Shown one piece after another: positions 53,249 to 64,000 of a stretch of DNA of 64,000 nt. The stretch spans positions 868,001-932,000 of the forward strand of contig CAWACR010000003.1 of NCBI GenBank assembly GCA_963780675.1, given 5' to 3'. The first letter of the stretch is position 1. Every line of letters starts with the position of its first letter. Source of the stretch: JAHECE01 sp963780675 (lineage in GTDB: Bacteria > Actinomycetota > Actinomycetes > Actinomycetales > JAHECE01). The notes below the pieces were generated by a model. That model made no database searches, had not been told where the DNA came from, and worked only from the letters and a program-made list of their open reading frames with translations. Position numbers and translations under genes: made by a program.

Positions 53249-54245
53249 CGGCGGAACCTTGCCCTTCGTCGGAGCCTTGCCCGTCGTCGGAGCCCTGTCC
53301 GTCCTCGGAACCCTGCCCGTCGTCGAACCGCTCACCCGGGACGGGCCTGGCGCCGCGCGCCCAGGCGGGCGCCGCCATCCACGACTTCCCCGCCGGGGCG
53401 ACGTCGCCGAGGGCCACGGCGTGCGACCCCGTCCCGACGAGCACCTCGTCGCGCTCCACGGCGACCTGGCCGGGCGCGAGGTCCGTGCGGCCCGGCCGGA
53501 GCCCGACGGGGCCGACTTTGATGCGCGCCCCCCGCAGGGTGGTCCACGCGCCCGGGGCCGGGGTGCACGCCCTGACGCGGCGGTCGACGGCGAGAGCCGG
53601 GTGGCTCCACCTCACCCGCGCGTCGGCCGTGGTCAGGCGGGGCGCCAGGCTCGCGTCCTGCGAGGCCTGGGGGTGCGGCCGGGCGCTGCCGTCCTCGATC
53701 GCCTCCAGCGTGGCGAGCATGAGGTGCGCGCCGGAGACGGCGAGCCGGCCGAGCAGGTCCCCGGAGGTGTCGGAGGGCCGCACCGTCTCGGTCTGCATCC
53801 CGTACACGGGCCCGGTGTCCATGCCCGCCTCGAGCCGGAACGTGGTCGCGCCCGTGACCTGGTCGCCGTGCAGGATCGCGTGCTGGACGGGGGCGGCCCC
53901 GCGCCAGCTGGGCAGCAGCGAGAAGTGCAGGTTCACCCAGCCGTGCCGGGGAACATCCAGCAGGGCGGGCGGGACCAGCGCGCCGTAGGCGACCACAGGG
54001 GCGCAGTCGACGGCGAGAGCCTCGAGGCGCGCCCGGAAGCCGGCGTCCCGCGGGTGCGAGGGCGTGAGCACCTCCAGGCCGTGCTCCTGCGCCAGTCGGG
54101 CGACCGGAGCGGGCGTCAGGGTCCGGCCGCGTCCGGCCGGGGCGGCGGGCCGGGTGAGGACCGCGACGACGTCATGGTGGCTGCCGAGCAGTGCGGTGAG
54201 GGTCGGCAGCGCGACCTCGGGCGTGCCGGCGAACAACAGGCGCAT
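53235..54245 (-). CDS. fmt: Methionyl-tRNA formyltransferase
   Basis: A 336-residue enzyme that formylates initiator Met-tRNA. MRLLFAGTPEVALPTL, the catalytic HFSLLPSWRGAAPVQHAI, and TGATTFRLEAGMDTGPVY are typical. The C-terminal OB domain (RVRACTPAPGAWTTL) binds tRNA. The protein ends in an unusual acidic repeat tail (DDGQGSEDGQGSDDGQGS) encoded by 18-base repeats. TAGACT lies eight bases before the ATG. The stop overlaps the rsmB start. Confidence 0.95.
   Translation of the reverse strand: MRLLFAGTPEVALPTLTALLGSHHDVVAVLTRPAAPAGRGRTLTPAPVARLAQEHGLEVLTPSHPRDAGFRARLEALAVDCAPVVAYGALVPPALLDVPRHGWVNLHFSLLPSWRGAAPVQHAILHGDQVTGATTFRLEAGMDTGPVYGMQTETVRPSDTSGDLLGRLAVSGAHLMLATLEAIEDGSARPHPQASQDASLAPRLTTADARVRWSHPALAVDRRVRACTPAPGAWTTLRGARIKVGPVGLRPGRTDLAPGQVAVERDEVLVGTGSHAVALGDVAPAGKSWMAAPAWARGARPVPGERFDDGQGSEDGQGSDDGQGSDEGQGSADGPR
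53259..53330 (-). repeat. Four tandem 18-base units in the fmt tail
   Basis: Four imperfect 18-base copies encoding GQGSDD-like hexapeptides at the Fmt C-terminus. If rsmB starts at GTG 53335, the same DNA also encodes a TTGRVPRTDRAPTTGK-type segment in another frame. Confidence 0.85.
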
Positions 54246-54256
54246 GGGTGGGCAGT

Positions 54257-54946
54257 CTAGGCGGGGTCGTCGAGGGGGAGATCGAGCCGGAGGCCCAGGG
54301 CGCGGAGCTGTCGTGCGAGGTCGGACGCGTCGGTGAACACGACGCCGTGCAGCCCGCACCCGATCGCTGCCTCGACGTTGCGCGGACCGTCGTCGACGAA
54401 CGCCGTGCGGACGGGGTCGAGGCCGTACCGGGCGAGGAGCAGCTCGAAGATCGCGGGGTCCGGTTTCGCGAGCCCGACCGCCCCCGAGACCAGGACGTCC
54501 TCGAGCAGCCCGATGGCGGGGGCCGCGGGCAGCGCGAGGGGATAGGTCTCGGCGGAGAAGTTCGTCAGTCCGAGCACGCGGACGCCGGCCCGGCGCAGGG
54601 CCTCGATGACGTCGACCGTCCCCGGGACCGGACCCGGGACGGCGAGCGGGAAGTGCGACAGGTAGCGGTCGAGGACCCACACGTGGTCCGGGAACCGCGC
54701 CGCGAGGTCGGCCCGGCCGTCCGCCCACGAGCGACCCGCGTCCTGGGCGTGGTTCAGGCCGAAGAAGTCGATCTCCTCGAACAGGGCGGCGGTCTGCTCT
54801 CGGTCCAGGACACCGTCGAAGGGCCCGAAGGGGTCCCAGCGGACGATCACGTTGCCGAGGTCGAACACCACCGTGTCCACCGGGGTGGGCGACCCCGTGG
54901 GTGGGCCGCCGCCGGGACGCGCAGGTGAGGCGCCGGTTGACGTCAT
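54257..54946 (-). CDS. HAD family hydrolase (HAD-IA)
   Basis: A 229-residue haloacid-dehalogenase-type phosphatase. Motif I is VVFDLGNVIVRWD, where the usual second aspartate is replaced by asparagine-valine as in many YihX-type members. Motif II is LTNFS, motif III GLAKPDP, motif IV FVDDGPRNVEAA. YihX-like enzymes dephosphorylate sugar phosphates such as glucose 1-phosphate. Between fmt and priA; 11 bases before fmt on the same strand. The substrate is not known. Confidence 0.88.
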   Translation of the reverse strand: MTSTGASPARPGGGPPTGSPTPVDTVVFDLGNVIVRWDPFGPFDGVLDREQTAALFEEIDFFGLNHAQDAGRSWADGRADLAARFPDHVWVLDRYLSHFPLAVPGPVPGTVDVIEALRRAGVRVLGLTNFSAETYPLALPAAPAIGLLEDVLVSGAVGLAKPDPAIFELLLARYGLDPVRTAFVDDGPRNVEAAIGCGLHGVVFTDASDLARQLRALGLRLDLPLDDPA

Positions 54947-54962
54947 GGACCCATCCTCCCCG

Positions 54963-57068
54963 TCACCAGAGGATCCCGGGATCCACCTGGACCCGCACGC
55001 TCCCCGGCTCCTTGCGCGCGCTGCGCGCGGCGGCCGCGCCGGCGAGGGCGCCGGTGAGCTCGCTCGACCGGCCGCGACCGATGCGCACCAACGCCCGGAC
55101 CGCGCCTGTGCCCGGGGTCGCCGTCCCGGGCGCCGGTCTCTCGGCCGGGACGGGCACGGGTCCGAGGACCTCCGCCCCGGTCGGGAGGGCCAGGTGGCCG
55201 AGGAAGGAGGCGACGGCGTCGGGCGGCCCTTGGACCGAGGCCATCCTGACGGCGGGCGGGAAGTCCAGGGCGGAGCGTTCGGCGAGCTCCCTCTCGGCGA
55301 ACCCTCCCGGATCCCAGCGCACCAAGGCCTGGACCGGGATGGGGGCGCCCTGACCCAGGAGCATGACGTGACCGCCCTCGGTCGAGGGCCGGACGAGCGC
55401 GGCGGCACCGAGCCAGCGGCGGAGGGCCTCCTCGGCCGCCCACAGCTCGGGACGGCCCGAGGTCACGGCGGCGTCCAGGAGCAGGGCAGCCCGGTAGCCG
55501 CCGGCCGCCTGCGGCTCGGCGCCGGGCGTCGCGACGACGAGCCGGGGCGCGGCGTCGACGACCGTCACGACACCCTGAGCGGCCGAGGTGCCGGAGAGGG
55601 TCACCGGCACCCCCGGGAAGGCGCGCCCGAGCTCCTCCGCGGTGCGCTCCGAGCCGATGCGCACCGCGCGGAGCGCCCGTCCCGAGCAGTCCTCGCAGAC
55701 CCAGTCGGCCACCGGCCGGGCGCACCACGCGCAGGTCGGCGGTGCCCCCGCGCGCCCCACCCGGAGCGGGCCGTGGCAGTGGGCGCAGCGGGCCGGCCTG
55801 CGGCAGGTGGTGCAGGCGGTCACCGGGACGTAGCCCGCACGGGGGACCTGGACCAGCACCGGACCGGCGGTGAGCGCCTCGCGGGCGAGGGCCCACGCCG
55901 GGTGCGGGATCCGGGCGGCCGCGGCGGGTCCCTCCCGCGCGAGGTCGACCTCGCCGGGCGCGCTCACCCGGGGCGTGCGTGCGCGCACGGTCGGCCGTGC
56001 AGCCTGGACGGCGCGCGCCCAGCCGTCCTCGAGCAGCGCCTGCGCGGCGGTGCTGCGGGCGAAGGCACCGAGGAGCGCTCCGGCGCCCGCCTGTTCGGCT
56101 CGGGTGACGAGCACCTGTCTGGCGTGCGGGTAGGGCGCGCGAGGTTCGGCCAGCAGGTCGTCACCGTCGTCCCAGCACACGACGAGCCCGAGGTCGTGCA
56201 CCGGTGCGAAGGCGGCCGCCCTGGTCCCGACGACGATGCGTGCCTCGCCCAGGAGGGCGCGCACGAACGAGCGGTACCGGGCGGCGGGCCCGTCGTCGGC
56301 GAGGAGCCGCACGTAGTCCAGGCGCGCGTCGGTGAGGGCGTCGGTGAGCCGCGCCACGTCCCGCGCGTCCGGGGCCACGACGACGACCCCCCGTCCGCCG
56401 GCGAGCGTCGCAGCGGCGGCCGCCGCGACGGCGACGGGCCAGGAGTCCGCGCCGGTCCCCGGCAGCGCGGTCCACACGGCCCGGGGCGCGTGCCCGGCCT
56501 CCAGCCGCCTGATGAAGGCTGCTCCCCCCTGATACGCGGCCCAGGGCTCGGTCCAGCGGCCGGCTCCCGGCTCCGCGGGGCGCCGGCCGGCGTCGTCCGC
56601 CGGTGCGGCATCGGAGCCCTCGACGACGGGACCGCCGTCGCCGGCCCGGGCGAGGACCGACTTCTCGGTCGTGGCGTGCCGGGGCGGCACTGCGAGGCGC
56701 AACACGTCGCTCAGCGTCCCCGCGTACCGATCGGCCACCGCCCGCGCGAGTGCCAGCACCTCCGGGGTGAGCACGGGCAGCGAGGACACGACCCGACGGA
56801 GCGGAGCCAGCGTCCCCACGTGGTCGCTGCGGTCCCGGCGGGCAACGACGAACCCCTGGTGCTCGCGCCCGGCGAACCTGACCGCGACCCGGGCGCCGGG
56901 AACGGCCTCCGCGCTCAGCGCGGCCGGGACTGCGTAGTCGAAGGTCCGGTCCAGGTGCGCCAGGGGGACGTCGAGGACCACCTGGGCGACGCCGTCGGTC
57001 GGGTCAGGGCGTGCGGGTTCCACGCCCGGCAGGGCCAGCAGGCCCGTTTCCCCGTCCACGCCGGACAT
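54963..57068 (-). CDS. priA: Primosomal protein N' (PriA), actinobacterial type without helicase motifs
   Basis: A 701-residue PriA. The N-terminal DNA-binding domain (VVLDVPLAHLDRTFDYAVP, VAVRFAGREHQGFVV) and the eight-cysteine zinc region (CTTCRRPARCAHCHG, CAWCARPVADWVCEDC) are intact. The Walker A site reads LPGTGADSWP with no lysine and the DEAH box reads CWDDGDD, so ATP-driven unwinding is not expected. This is the known state of actinobacterial PriA (annotated as probable replication restart protein). ATG 57068 starts just before the conserved part; the frame runs further upstream only by reading through metK. Confidence 0.92.
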   Translation of the reverse strand: MSGVDGETGLLALPGVEPARPDPTDGVAQVVLDVPLAHLDRTFDYAVPAALSAEAVPGARVAVRFAGREHQGFVVARRDRSDHVGTLAPLRRVVSSLPVLTPEVLALARAVADRYAGTLSDVLRLAVPPRHATTEKSVLARAGDGGPVVEGSDAAPADDAGRRPAEPGAGRWTEPWAAYQGGAAFIRRLEAGHAPRAVWTALPGTGADSWPVAVAAAAAATLAGGRGVVVVAPDARDVARLTDALTDARLDYVRLLADDGPAARYRSFVRALLGEARIVVGTRAAAFAPVHDLGLVVCWDDGDDLLAEPRAPYPHARQVLVTRAEQAGAGALLGAFARSTAAQALLEDGWARAVQAARPTVRARTPRVSAPGEVDLAREGPAAAARIPHPAWALAREALTAGPVLVQVPRAGYVPVTACTTCRRPARCAHCHGPLRVGRAGAPPTCAWCARPVADWVCEDCSGRALRAVRIGSERTAEELGRAFPGVPVTLSGTSAAQGVVTVVDAAPRLVVATPGAEPQAAGGYRAALLLDAAVTSGRPELWAAEEALRRWLGAAALVRPSTEGGHVMLLGQGAPIPVQALVRWDPGGFAERELAERSALDFPPAVRMASVQGPPDAVASFLGHLALPTGAEVLGPVPVPAERPAPGTATPGTGAVRALVRIGRGRSSELTGALAGAAAARSARKEPGSVRVQVDPGILW

Positions 57069-57123
57069 CTCACCACGGACCTCCGACACGGACGGGTTCC
57101 GGGCGCGGCCCCGGGCCGCCGCC

Positions 57124-58335
57124 TCAGCGGACGGCGGCGAGCAGGTCGTCGACGCGGTCGGTGCGCTCCCACGTGAAGTCGGGGAGCTCGCGGCCGAAGT
57201 GCCCGTAGTTGACGGTCTGGGCGTAGATCGGCCGGAGCAGGTCGAGGTCGCGGATGATCGCCGCGGGTCGCAGGTCGAACACCTCGCGGATCGCCCGCGT
57301 GATCGGCCTCGACGGGCACGGTCCCGGTCCCGAAGGTCTCCACGTAGAGACCGACCGGGTGCGGACTTGCCGATCGCGTACGCGACCTGCACCTCGCAGC
57401 GCCGCGCGAGGCCGGCGGCCACGACGTTCTTGGCGACCCAGCGCATCGCGTAGGCGCCGGAGCGGTCGACCTTCGACGGGTCCTTGCCGGAGAACGCCCC
57501 GCCGCCGTGCCGGGCCATGCCACCGTAGGTGTCGACGATGATCTTCCGGCCGGTCAGGCCGGCGTCGCCCTGGGGCCGCCGATCTCGAACGTCCCCGTCG
57601 GGTTGATCAGGAGGTCGACGTCCGTCGTGTCGAGTCTCGACGTCGCTCGAGGACCGGCGCCACGACGTGGTCCGCGACCGCGGCCGCAAGCTCGGCTCGG
57701 TCGAGGCTCGGGCTCGTGCTGCGTCGAGACGACGACGGTGTCGAGGCGTGACCGGGCGGTCGCCGTCGTACCCGATGGTCACCTGGGTCTTGCCGTCCGG
57801 GCGCAGGCCGCCGACGACGCCGTGGCTGGCGCACCTCGGCGAGCCGTTCGGCCAGGCGGTGGGCGATCCAGATCGGCAGCGGGCATGCAGCGTGGGCGTG
57901 TCGTCGCTCGCGTAGCCGAACATGAGGCCCTGGTCGCCCGCGCCCTGAGGTCTCGAGCGACGTCGACGGTCGCCTCGCCGTGAGCGGAGCCTCCAGCGCC
58001 TCGTCGACGCCCTGCGCGATGTCGGGCGACTGCTGCGCCGATCGAGACCGAGACGCCGCAGGACTCGGCCGTCGAAGCCGATGTCGGACGACGTGTACCC
58101 GATGCGGGTGACCACCTCGCGCACGATCTGCGGGATCTCGACGTAGGCCTCCGTGGTCACCTCGCCCGCGACGTGCACGAGGCCGGTGGTCACCATGGTC
58201 TCGACCGCGACGCGCGCCATCGGATCCTGCGCGAGGATGGCGTCGAGGATCGCGTCGGTGATGAGGTCGCAGACCTTGTCCGGGTGGCCCTCGGTGACGG
58301 ACTCGGAGGTGAAGAGGCGACGAGGTGCTGGTCAC
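57124..58335 (-). CDS. metK: S-adenosylmethionine synthase (many frameshifts)
   Basis: All MetK blocks are readable but in different frames: SESVTEGHP near the start, VAVETMVTTGLVHVAGEVTT, GYTSSDIGFDG, QGAGDQGLMFGYASDDTP, RPDGKTQVTIGYDGDRPV, RKIIVDTYGGMARHGGG, FSGKDPSKVDRSGAYAMRW and the end DDLLAAVR. Comparison with the expected frame places about a dozen single extra bases (for example 57305, 57355, 57635, 57640, 57710, 57749, 57830, 57882-57887, 57948, 58034, 58065, 58320) and one missing G near 57573. The intended product is about 398 residues. The enzyme is essential, so these are very probably errors in the sequence. Confidence 0.9.
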
Positions 58336-58365
58336 CGCCGAATCGTAGTCCGTCGGCCGCCGGGC

Positions 58366-59619
58366 TCAGCCCGGCGCGTCCGCGGAGCGGAGGCGAGGCG
58401 GTCGACGACGACGTCGAGCATCGCGTGCGCCACCTCGTCCTTCGTCCCGTGGGAGGCGCCGACGACGTCACCACGCGCGTCGAGGATCGTGACGTCGTTC
58501 TCGACGTCGCCGAACCCGTCGCCCGCCCCGACGGCGTTGACGACGAGGAGGTCCGCGCCCTTGCGCGGCGCCTTGGCCGCGGCCGTGCTCGAGGACCGCG
58601 CCCGCGTCGTCGCCCGTCTCGGCCGCGAAGCCGACGATCAGCTGTGCCGTCGGGGCGCGGTCGCTGACGAGCTCGGCGAGGATGTCGGGGTTCTCCACGA
58701 GGACGATCGGTGCCGGCGGCTGTCCAGCGTCCTTCTTGATCTTGTCCGGCGGGATGGTCGCCGGCCGGTAGTCGGCGACCGCTGCCGCCATGACCACGAC
58801 GTCGGCGCCACGAGCCGCGCGTCGCACGGCCTCGCGAGCTCGAGCGCCGTGCTCGACCCGCTCGACCGCGATCCCGTCCGGGAGGGGCGCGGTCACGTCG
58901 GCCACGACGAGGTGGACGACGGCGTCGCGCTCCAGCCGCTGCCCGGGCGAGGGCGATGCCCTGGCGCCCCGACGAGCGGTTGCCGAGGAAGCGGACCGGG
59001 ATCGAGCGGCTCGCGGGTGCCGCCCGCGGTGACCACGATGCGACGCCCGGCCAGGTCGCCGGGCGCGCGGACGGGCCGAGCCGTGGGAGCGCGGAGGGCG
59101 CGGGCGGCGGCGGCCACGGTCTCCGGCTCGGGCAGGCGCCCCGGTCCGGAGTCGGCGCCCGTGAGGCGGCCCGACTCGCGGGCTCGAGCACGTGCACCCC
59201 GCGACCGCGCAGGGTCGCGACGTTCGCCCGGTCGCCGGGTGCTGCCACATCTCCGTGTGCATGGCCGGGGCGAGGAGCACCGGGCACGTCGCGTGCGAGG
59301 AGAGTTGCCGTAGGAGGTCGTCGGCGCGGCCGGTCGCGGCCCGGGACGAGCAGGTCGGCCGTCGCCGGCGCGACGACGACGAGGTCGGCCGAGCGGCCGA
59401 GGCTGACGTGCTCGACCTCGGCCGTGCCCTCGAAGACGCTCGTGCGGACCGGCTCGCCGGAGAGGGCCTCCCACGTCGCGCGCCCGACGAACTCGAGCGA
59501 CGCCGACCGTGGGCACGACGCGAACGGCGTGACCCGTCCTCGCGCAGGAGGCGCAGCAGCAGGACGGCCTTGTACGCCGCGATCCCGCCGCTCACTCCGA
59601 GGACGATCGCGCCGGCCAT
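58366..59619 (-). CDS. coaBC: Bifunctional phosphopantothenoylcysteine decarboxylase / phosphopantothenate-cysteine ligase (frameshifted)
   Basis: The Dfp/CoaBC protein of coenzyme A synthesis. It starts MAGAIVLGVSGGIAAYKAVL with the flavin-binding SGGIAAYK motif. Further blocks appear in other frames: VAPATADLL-like and LAPAMHTEMWQHPAT in the decarboxylase, then GRRIVVTAGGTREPLDP, FLGNRSSGRQGIALA, and VMAAAVADYRPA in the ligase. The C-terminal end AHAMLDVVVDRLASA is followed by a stop near 58366 in the corrected frame, so that boundary is approximate. At least six single-base indels are implied. The gene lies between metK and rpoZ as in M. tuberculosis (Rv1391). Confidence 0.85.
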
Positions 59620-59630
59620 CGGGGTGGGGC

Positions 59631-59896
59631 TCAGGCCTCGGTGGGCTCGATGGTCAGGAGGCCCCGCGTTGATCTCGCGCATCGCGATCGAGAGCGGCTT
59701 CTCCTGGTGCCGGGTCTCGACGAGCGGCCCGACGTACTCGGAGCAGGCCCTCGTTGAGCTGGGCGTAGTAGGCGTTGATCTGGCGGGCGCGCTTGGCGGC
59801 GTAGATGACCAGTGCGTACTTCGAGTCGGCGGCTGCGAGGAGCTCGTCGATCGGCGGGTCGGTGATGCCCTCGGGGGCGGCGACGGTTCCGGACAT
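59631..59896 (-). CDS. rpoZ: RNA polymerase omega subunit (two frameshifts)
   Basis: An omega subunit of about 87 residues. The start MSGTVAAPEGITDPPIDELL and the conserved SKYALVIYAAKRARQINAYY are in one frame. The tail EYVGPLVETRHQEKPLSIAM and then INAGLLTIEPTEA are in others, because of one extra base near 59738 and one near 59664. GGGAGC precedes the ATG. It lies between gmk and coaBC. Confidence 0.9.
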
Positions 59897-59964
59897 GGAT
59901 GCTCCCGATCGGGGTGGGCGACTGCTGGACTCGGGCGGCTGGGCCGCACACGCAGGTCCCGAGT

Positions 59965-60540
59965 CTACCGGGTGCGCACTCCCATCAGGGCGACGAGCTC
60001 CTCCGCGGCACGCCGGACGTCGTCGTTGACGATCACGTGGTCGAACTCCTGCTCCGCCGCCATCTCCAGACGCGCCGTGGCGAGTCGCCGCTCGCGTTCC
60101 TCGGCGTCCTCGGTGCCGCGTCCGACGAGCCGCCGCACCAGCTCGTCCCAGCTCGGCGGGGCGAGGAAGACGAAGCGGGCGTCGGGCATGCGGCGCGCCG
60201 CACCTGGCGCGCGCCCTGCGAGGTCGATCTCGAGGAGCACGGGCCGCCCGGCCCACAAGTGGCTCTCGACGGGCCCGCGCGGTGTGCCGTAGCGGTGCGC
60301 GTCCGTGCACCACGGCCCACTCGAGGAGCTCGTCGCGCGCGATCAGGTCGTCGAACTCCGCGTCGGAGACGAAGTGGTAGTGCACGCCCGTCGATCTCGC
60401 CCGGACGCGGTGCCCGGGTCGTCGCGGACACCGAGAGCCAGATCTCCGGGAAAGCGCGTACGGATATCGGCGGAGACGGTTCCCTTGCCCACCGCGGTCG
60501 GACCGGCGAGCACGGTGAGCTGAGCAGGGGCGCGGATCGG
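59965..60540 (-). CDS. gmk: Guanylate kinase (frameshifted, start unresolved)
   Basis: Guanylate kinase (GMP to GDP). The P-loop LTVLAGPTAVGKGTVSADI, SVSATTRAPRPGE, VHYHFVSDAEFDDLI and the intact C-terminal half ARFVFLAPPSWDELVRRLVG to RAAEELVALMGVRTR are all present. Extra bases near 60385 and 60297 and a disturbed stretch near 60190-60220 break the frame. No good start codon is visible between the P-loop and the mihF stop (60590), so another error or an overlapping start is likely. Confidence 0.87.
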
Positions 60541-60589
60541 AGCGGCCTTTCTGGGACGGAGCAGGGCGGGCTGGGGAACGCCGGACCCG

Positions 60590-60901
60590 TCAGCCGAAGC
60601 GCGCGACCAGGGCCTCGATCTGGTGGGGGCCCAGGCCCCGGACCCGGCGCGACTCAGAGATCCCGACCTGCGCCATGATCGCGCCGGCCTTCACCTTGCC
60701 GACTCCGGGAAGGGCCTCCAGCAGGGCCGACACCTTGAGCTTGCCGATGGCGTCGTCCGTCCGGCCCTCCTCGATCACGGCGGAGAGAGTGGTCTGTCCG
60801 TACTTGAGCCGGTTCTTCACCGCGGCTCGGGTTGCTCGGGCGGCGGCGGCCTTCTCCAGGGCCGCGGACCTCTGCTCGGGGGTCAGGGGGGGCAGAGCCA
60901 C
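60590..60901 (-). CDS. mihF: Integration host factor, actinobacterial type
   Basis: A 103-residue nucleoid protein specific to actinobacteria and unrelated in sequence to enteric IHF. ALPPLTPEQRSAALEKAAAA, ARAAVKNRLKYGQTTLS-type residues and the helix-two-turn-helix LLEALPGVGKVKAGAIMAQV then ISESRRVRGLG are diagnostic. It bends DNA and is essential in mycobacteria. GAGGTGAC lies before the GTG. The gene is intact, unlike its neighbours. Confidence 0.95.
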   Translation of the reverse strand: MALPPLTPEQRSAALEKAAAARATRAAVKNRLKYGQTTLSAVIEEGRTDDAIGKLKVSALLEALPGVGKVKAGAIMAQVGISESRRVRGLGPHQIEALVARFG

Positions 60902-61032
60902 GTTGTCACCTCGGCAAGATCATGGACAGGTCAGCGCCTGCAACGTACCCACGTTGTGCCCGGTCCGGCAACGATTCCGGCACCCGAGTCGGAGAATCTG
61001 CCCCTCACCCGTCCGAGACGGCGCGGAAGTCT

Positions 61033-61919
61033 CTAAGCGAGAGCGGCCCGTACCTCGGCGGCGGCGCTCGCGGTCGCCGCGCGCAGTGCCCCGGCGTCCG
61101 GCCCGGCGGCCAGGACGGCGCGCGAGGTCGAGGCGAGCACGGCGCTGCGGGCCTCCCCGAAGACGGCGGTCACCTCGGCAGCCCCGGCACCCTGCGCGCC
61201 GAAGCCCGGGGCGAGGAGCGGGCCGCCCACGGCGGCCAGGTCGATGCCGAGGTCACGTGCGGCGGAGCCGATGGTCGCCCCCACGACGAGCCCCACGGAG
61301 CCCAGGGGCGCCCCGGCGGCGCGCTCGCTCTCGTTGGCTCGGGCGGCACCGCGCGCGATCGTCGCGGCCACGGCCACGCCTTCCGCGTCGCGCGCGTGCT
61401 GGACGGCGGCGCCCTCGGGGTTGGAGGTGAGCGCCAGGACGAAGACCCCACGACCGCTCTGTGCCGCCACCTCGAGCGCAGGGGCGAGCGAGCCGAAGCC
61501 CAGGTAAGGCGAGAGCGTCACGGCGTCGCCGGCCAGGGCGGACCCCTCGGCGAGGTAGGCCTCGGCGTAGCCGAGCATCGTGGATCCGATGTCCCCGCGC
61601 TTGGCGTCGACGATCGTGAGGACACCCAGCTCGCGGGCGCCCGCGATGAGCTCCTCGAGCACCGCGACCCCGCCGGAGCCGTGCCGCTCGAAGAACGCCG
61701 ACTGCGGCTTCAGGGCCGCGGCCCGCGGCCCCGCCGCCTCGACGACCCGCAGCGAGAACGTCCGCAGGCCCGCGACGTCGTCCGTCAGGCCCCAGGCCCG
61801 CAGCAGGGCCGGGTGTGGGTCGATGCCGACGCACAGGGGGCCGCGCTCCGCCATGGCGGATGCGAGCCGGCGCCCGAACGGCTCGGCCGGGGAGCCGGGC
61901 GGGTGCTCCGTTCCCGGGT

Positions 61920-61923
<4 letters not shown>
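61033..61923 (-). CDS. pyrF: Orotidine 5'-phosphate decarboxylase (PyrF type 2)
   Basis: A 296-residue OMP decarboxylase of the type-2 (mycobacterial) subfamily, the last step of UMP synthesis. GPLCVGIDPHPALLRAWGL, AALKPQSAFFERHG and the catalytic TIVDAKRGDIGSTMLGYAEA are clear. LLAPGFGAQG is the phosphate loop. ATG 61923 overlaps the carB stop. No frameshift is needed. The 131 bases to mihF show no other gene. Confidence 0.95.

Positions 61924-64000
<2,077 letters not shown>

Noticed and set aside
58336..58365. SAM-responsive riboswitch upstream of metK
   Set aside because: Only about 30 bases separate coaBC and metK; no aptamer can fit.

Overview
The window is a GC-rich (about 70% or more by eye) bacterial chromosome segment. 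Its gene content is that of an actinobacterium: RbpA, actinobacterial integration host factor (mIHF), PafB/PafC, HelY, GarA, the FtsR/BFN cluster, an actinobacterial PriA without helicase motifs, and an F420-type LLM oxidoreductase. Gene order repeatedly matches the M. tuberculosis neighbourhoods Rv1822-Rv1830 (pgsA2-SBP-DUF881-garA-merR-bfn-merR), Rv2096c-Rv2092c (pafB-pafC-tatA-tatC-helY) and Rv1384-Rv1416 (carB to ribH). The long arginine/alanine-rich proteins and general layout suggest Micrococcales, perhaps Cellulomonas-like. That last step is inference. I saw no rRNA, tRNA, CRISPR array, insertion sequence or prophage.

Layout. 0-6 kb: end of a drug-type ABC exporter, a patatin-like hydrolase, a small membrane protein, and two adjacent paralogous secreted M23 peptidases. 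6-18 kb: HAD phosphatase, SulP transporter, a large membrane protein with an embedded pseudokinase, a GNAT-AAA+ fusion, an MFS exporter, a lipoprotein, a TrpB2-type enzyme and two alpha/beta hydrolases. 18-22 kb: EF-G-like GTPase, a 42-residue acidic peptide, LLM oxidoreductase, DUF4126. 22-28 kb: CDP-alcohol phosphatidyltransferase, DUF881, SBP, DUF881, GarA, FtsR, BFN, MerR. 28-34 kb: pyruvate carboxylase, epimerase, acidic protein, RbpA. 34-45 kb: Lnt and Ppm1 (separate genes), HelY, lipid kinase, TatC, TatA, PafC, PafB, DUF3866. 45-51 kb: hisG, hisE and the riboflavin genes ribH, ribBA, ribE, ribD behind an FMN riboswitch. 51-64 kb: rpe, rsmB, fmt, HAD, priA, metK, coaBC, rpoZ, gmk, mihF, pyrF, carB (cut by the window end).

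Two genome-wide themes stand out. First, many genes have a TANNNT or CANNNT hexamer 6-7 bases before the start codon and no Shine-Dalgarno sequence, which is the signature of leaderless transcripts. Second, several genes that must be functional (metK, coaBC, rpoZ, gmk, carB, ribBA, ribD, ftsR, the second merR, pafC, one M23 gene) are split by single-base indels. The density is highest after about 57.1 kb. This is best explained by sequencing or assembly error, so these are annotated as disrupted CDS and not as true pseudogenes.

No wholly new multi-gene defence or biosynthetic system was identified. The best leads are the GNAT-AAA+ fusion, the flippase-like protein with an embedded pseudokinase, the 42-residue acidic peptide, the CRP-like site in front of the second M23 gene, and the SigR/SigH-type promoter in front of rbpA.
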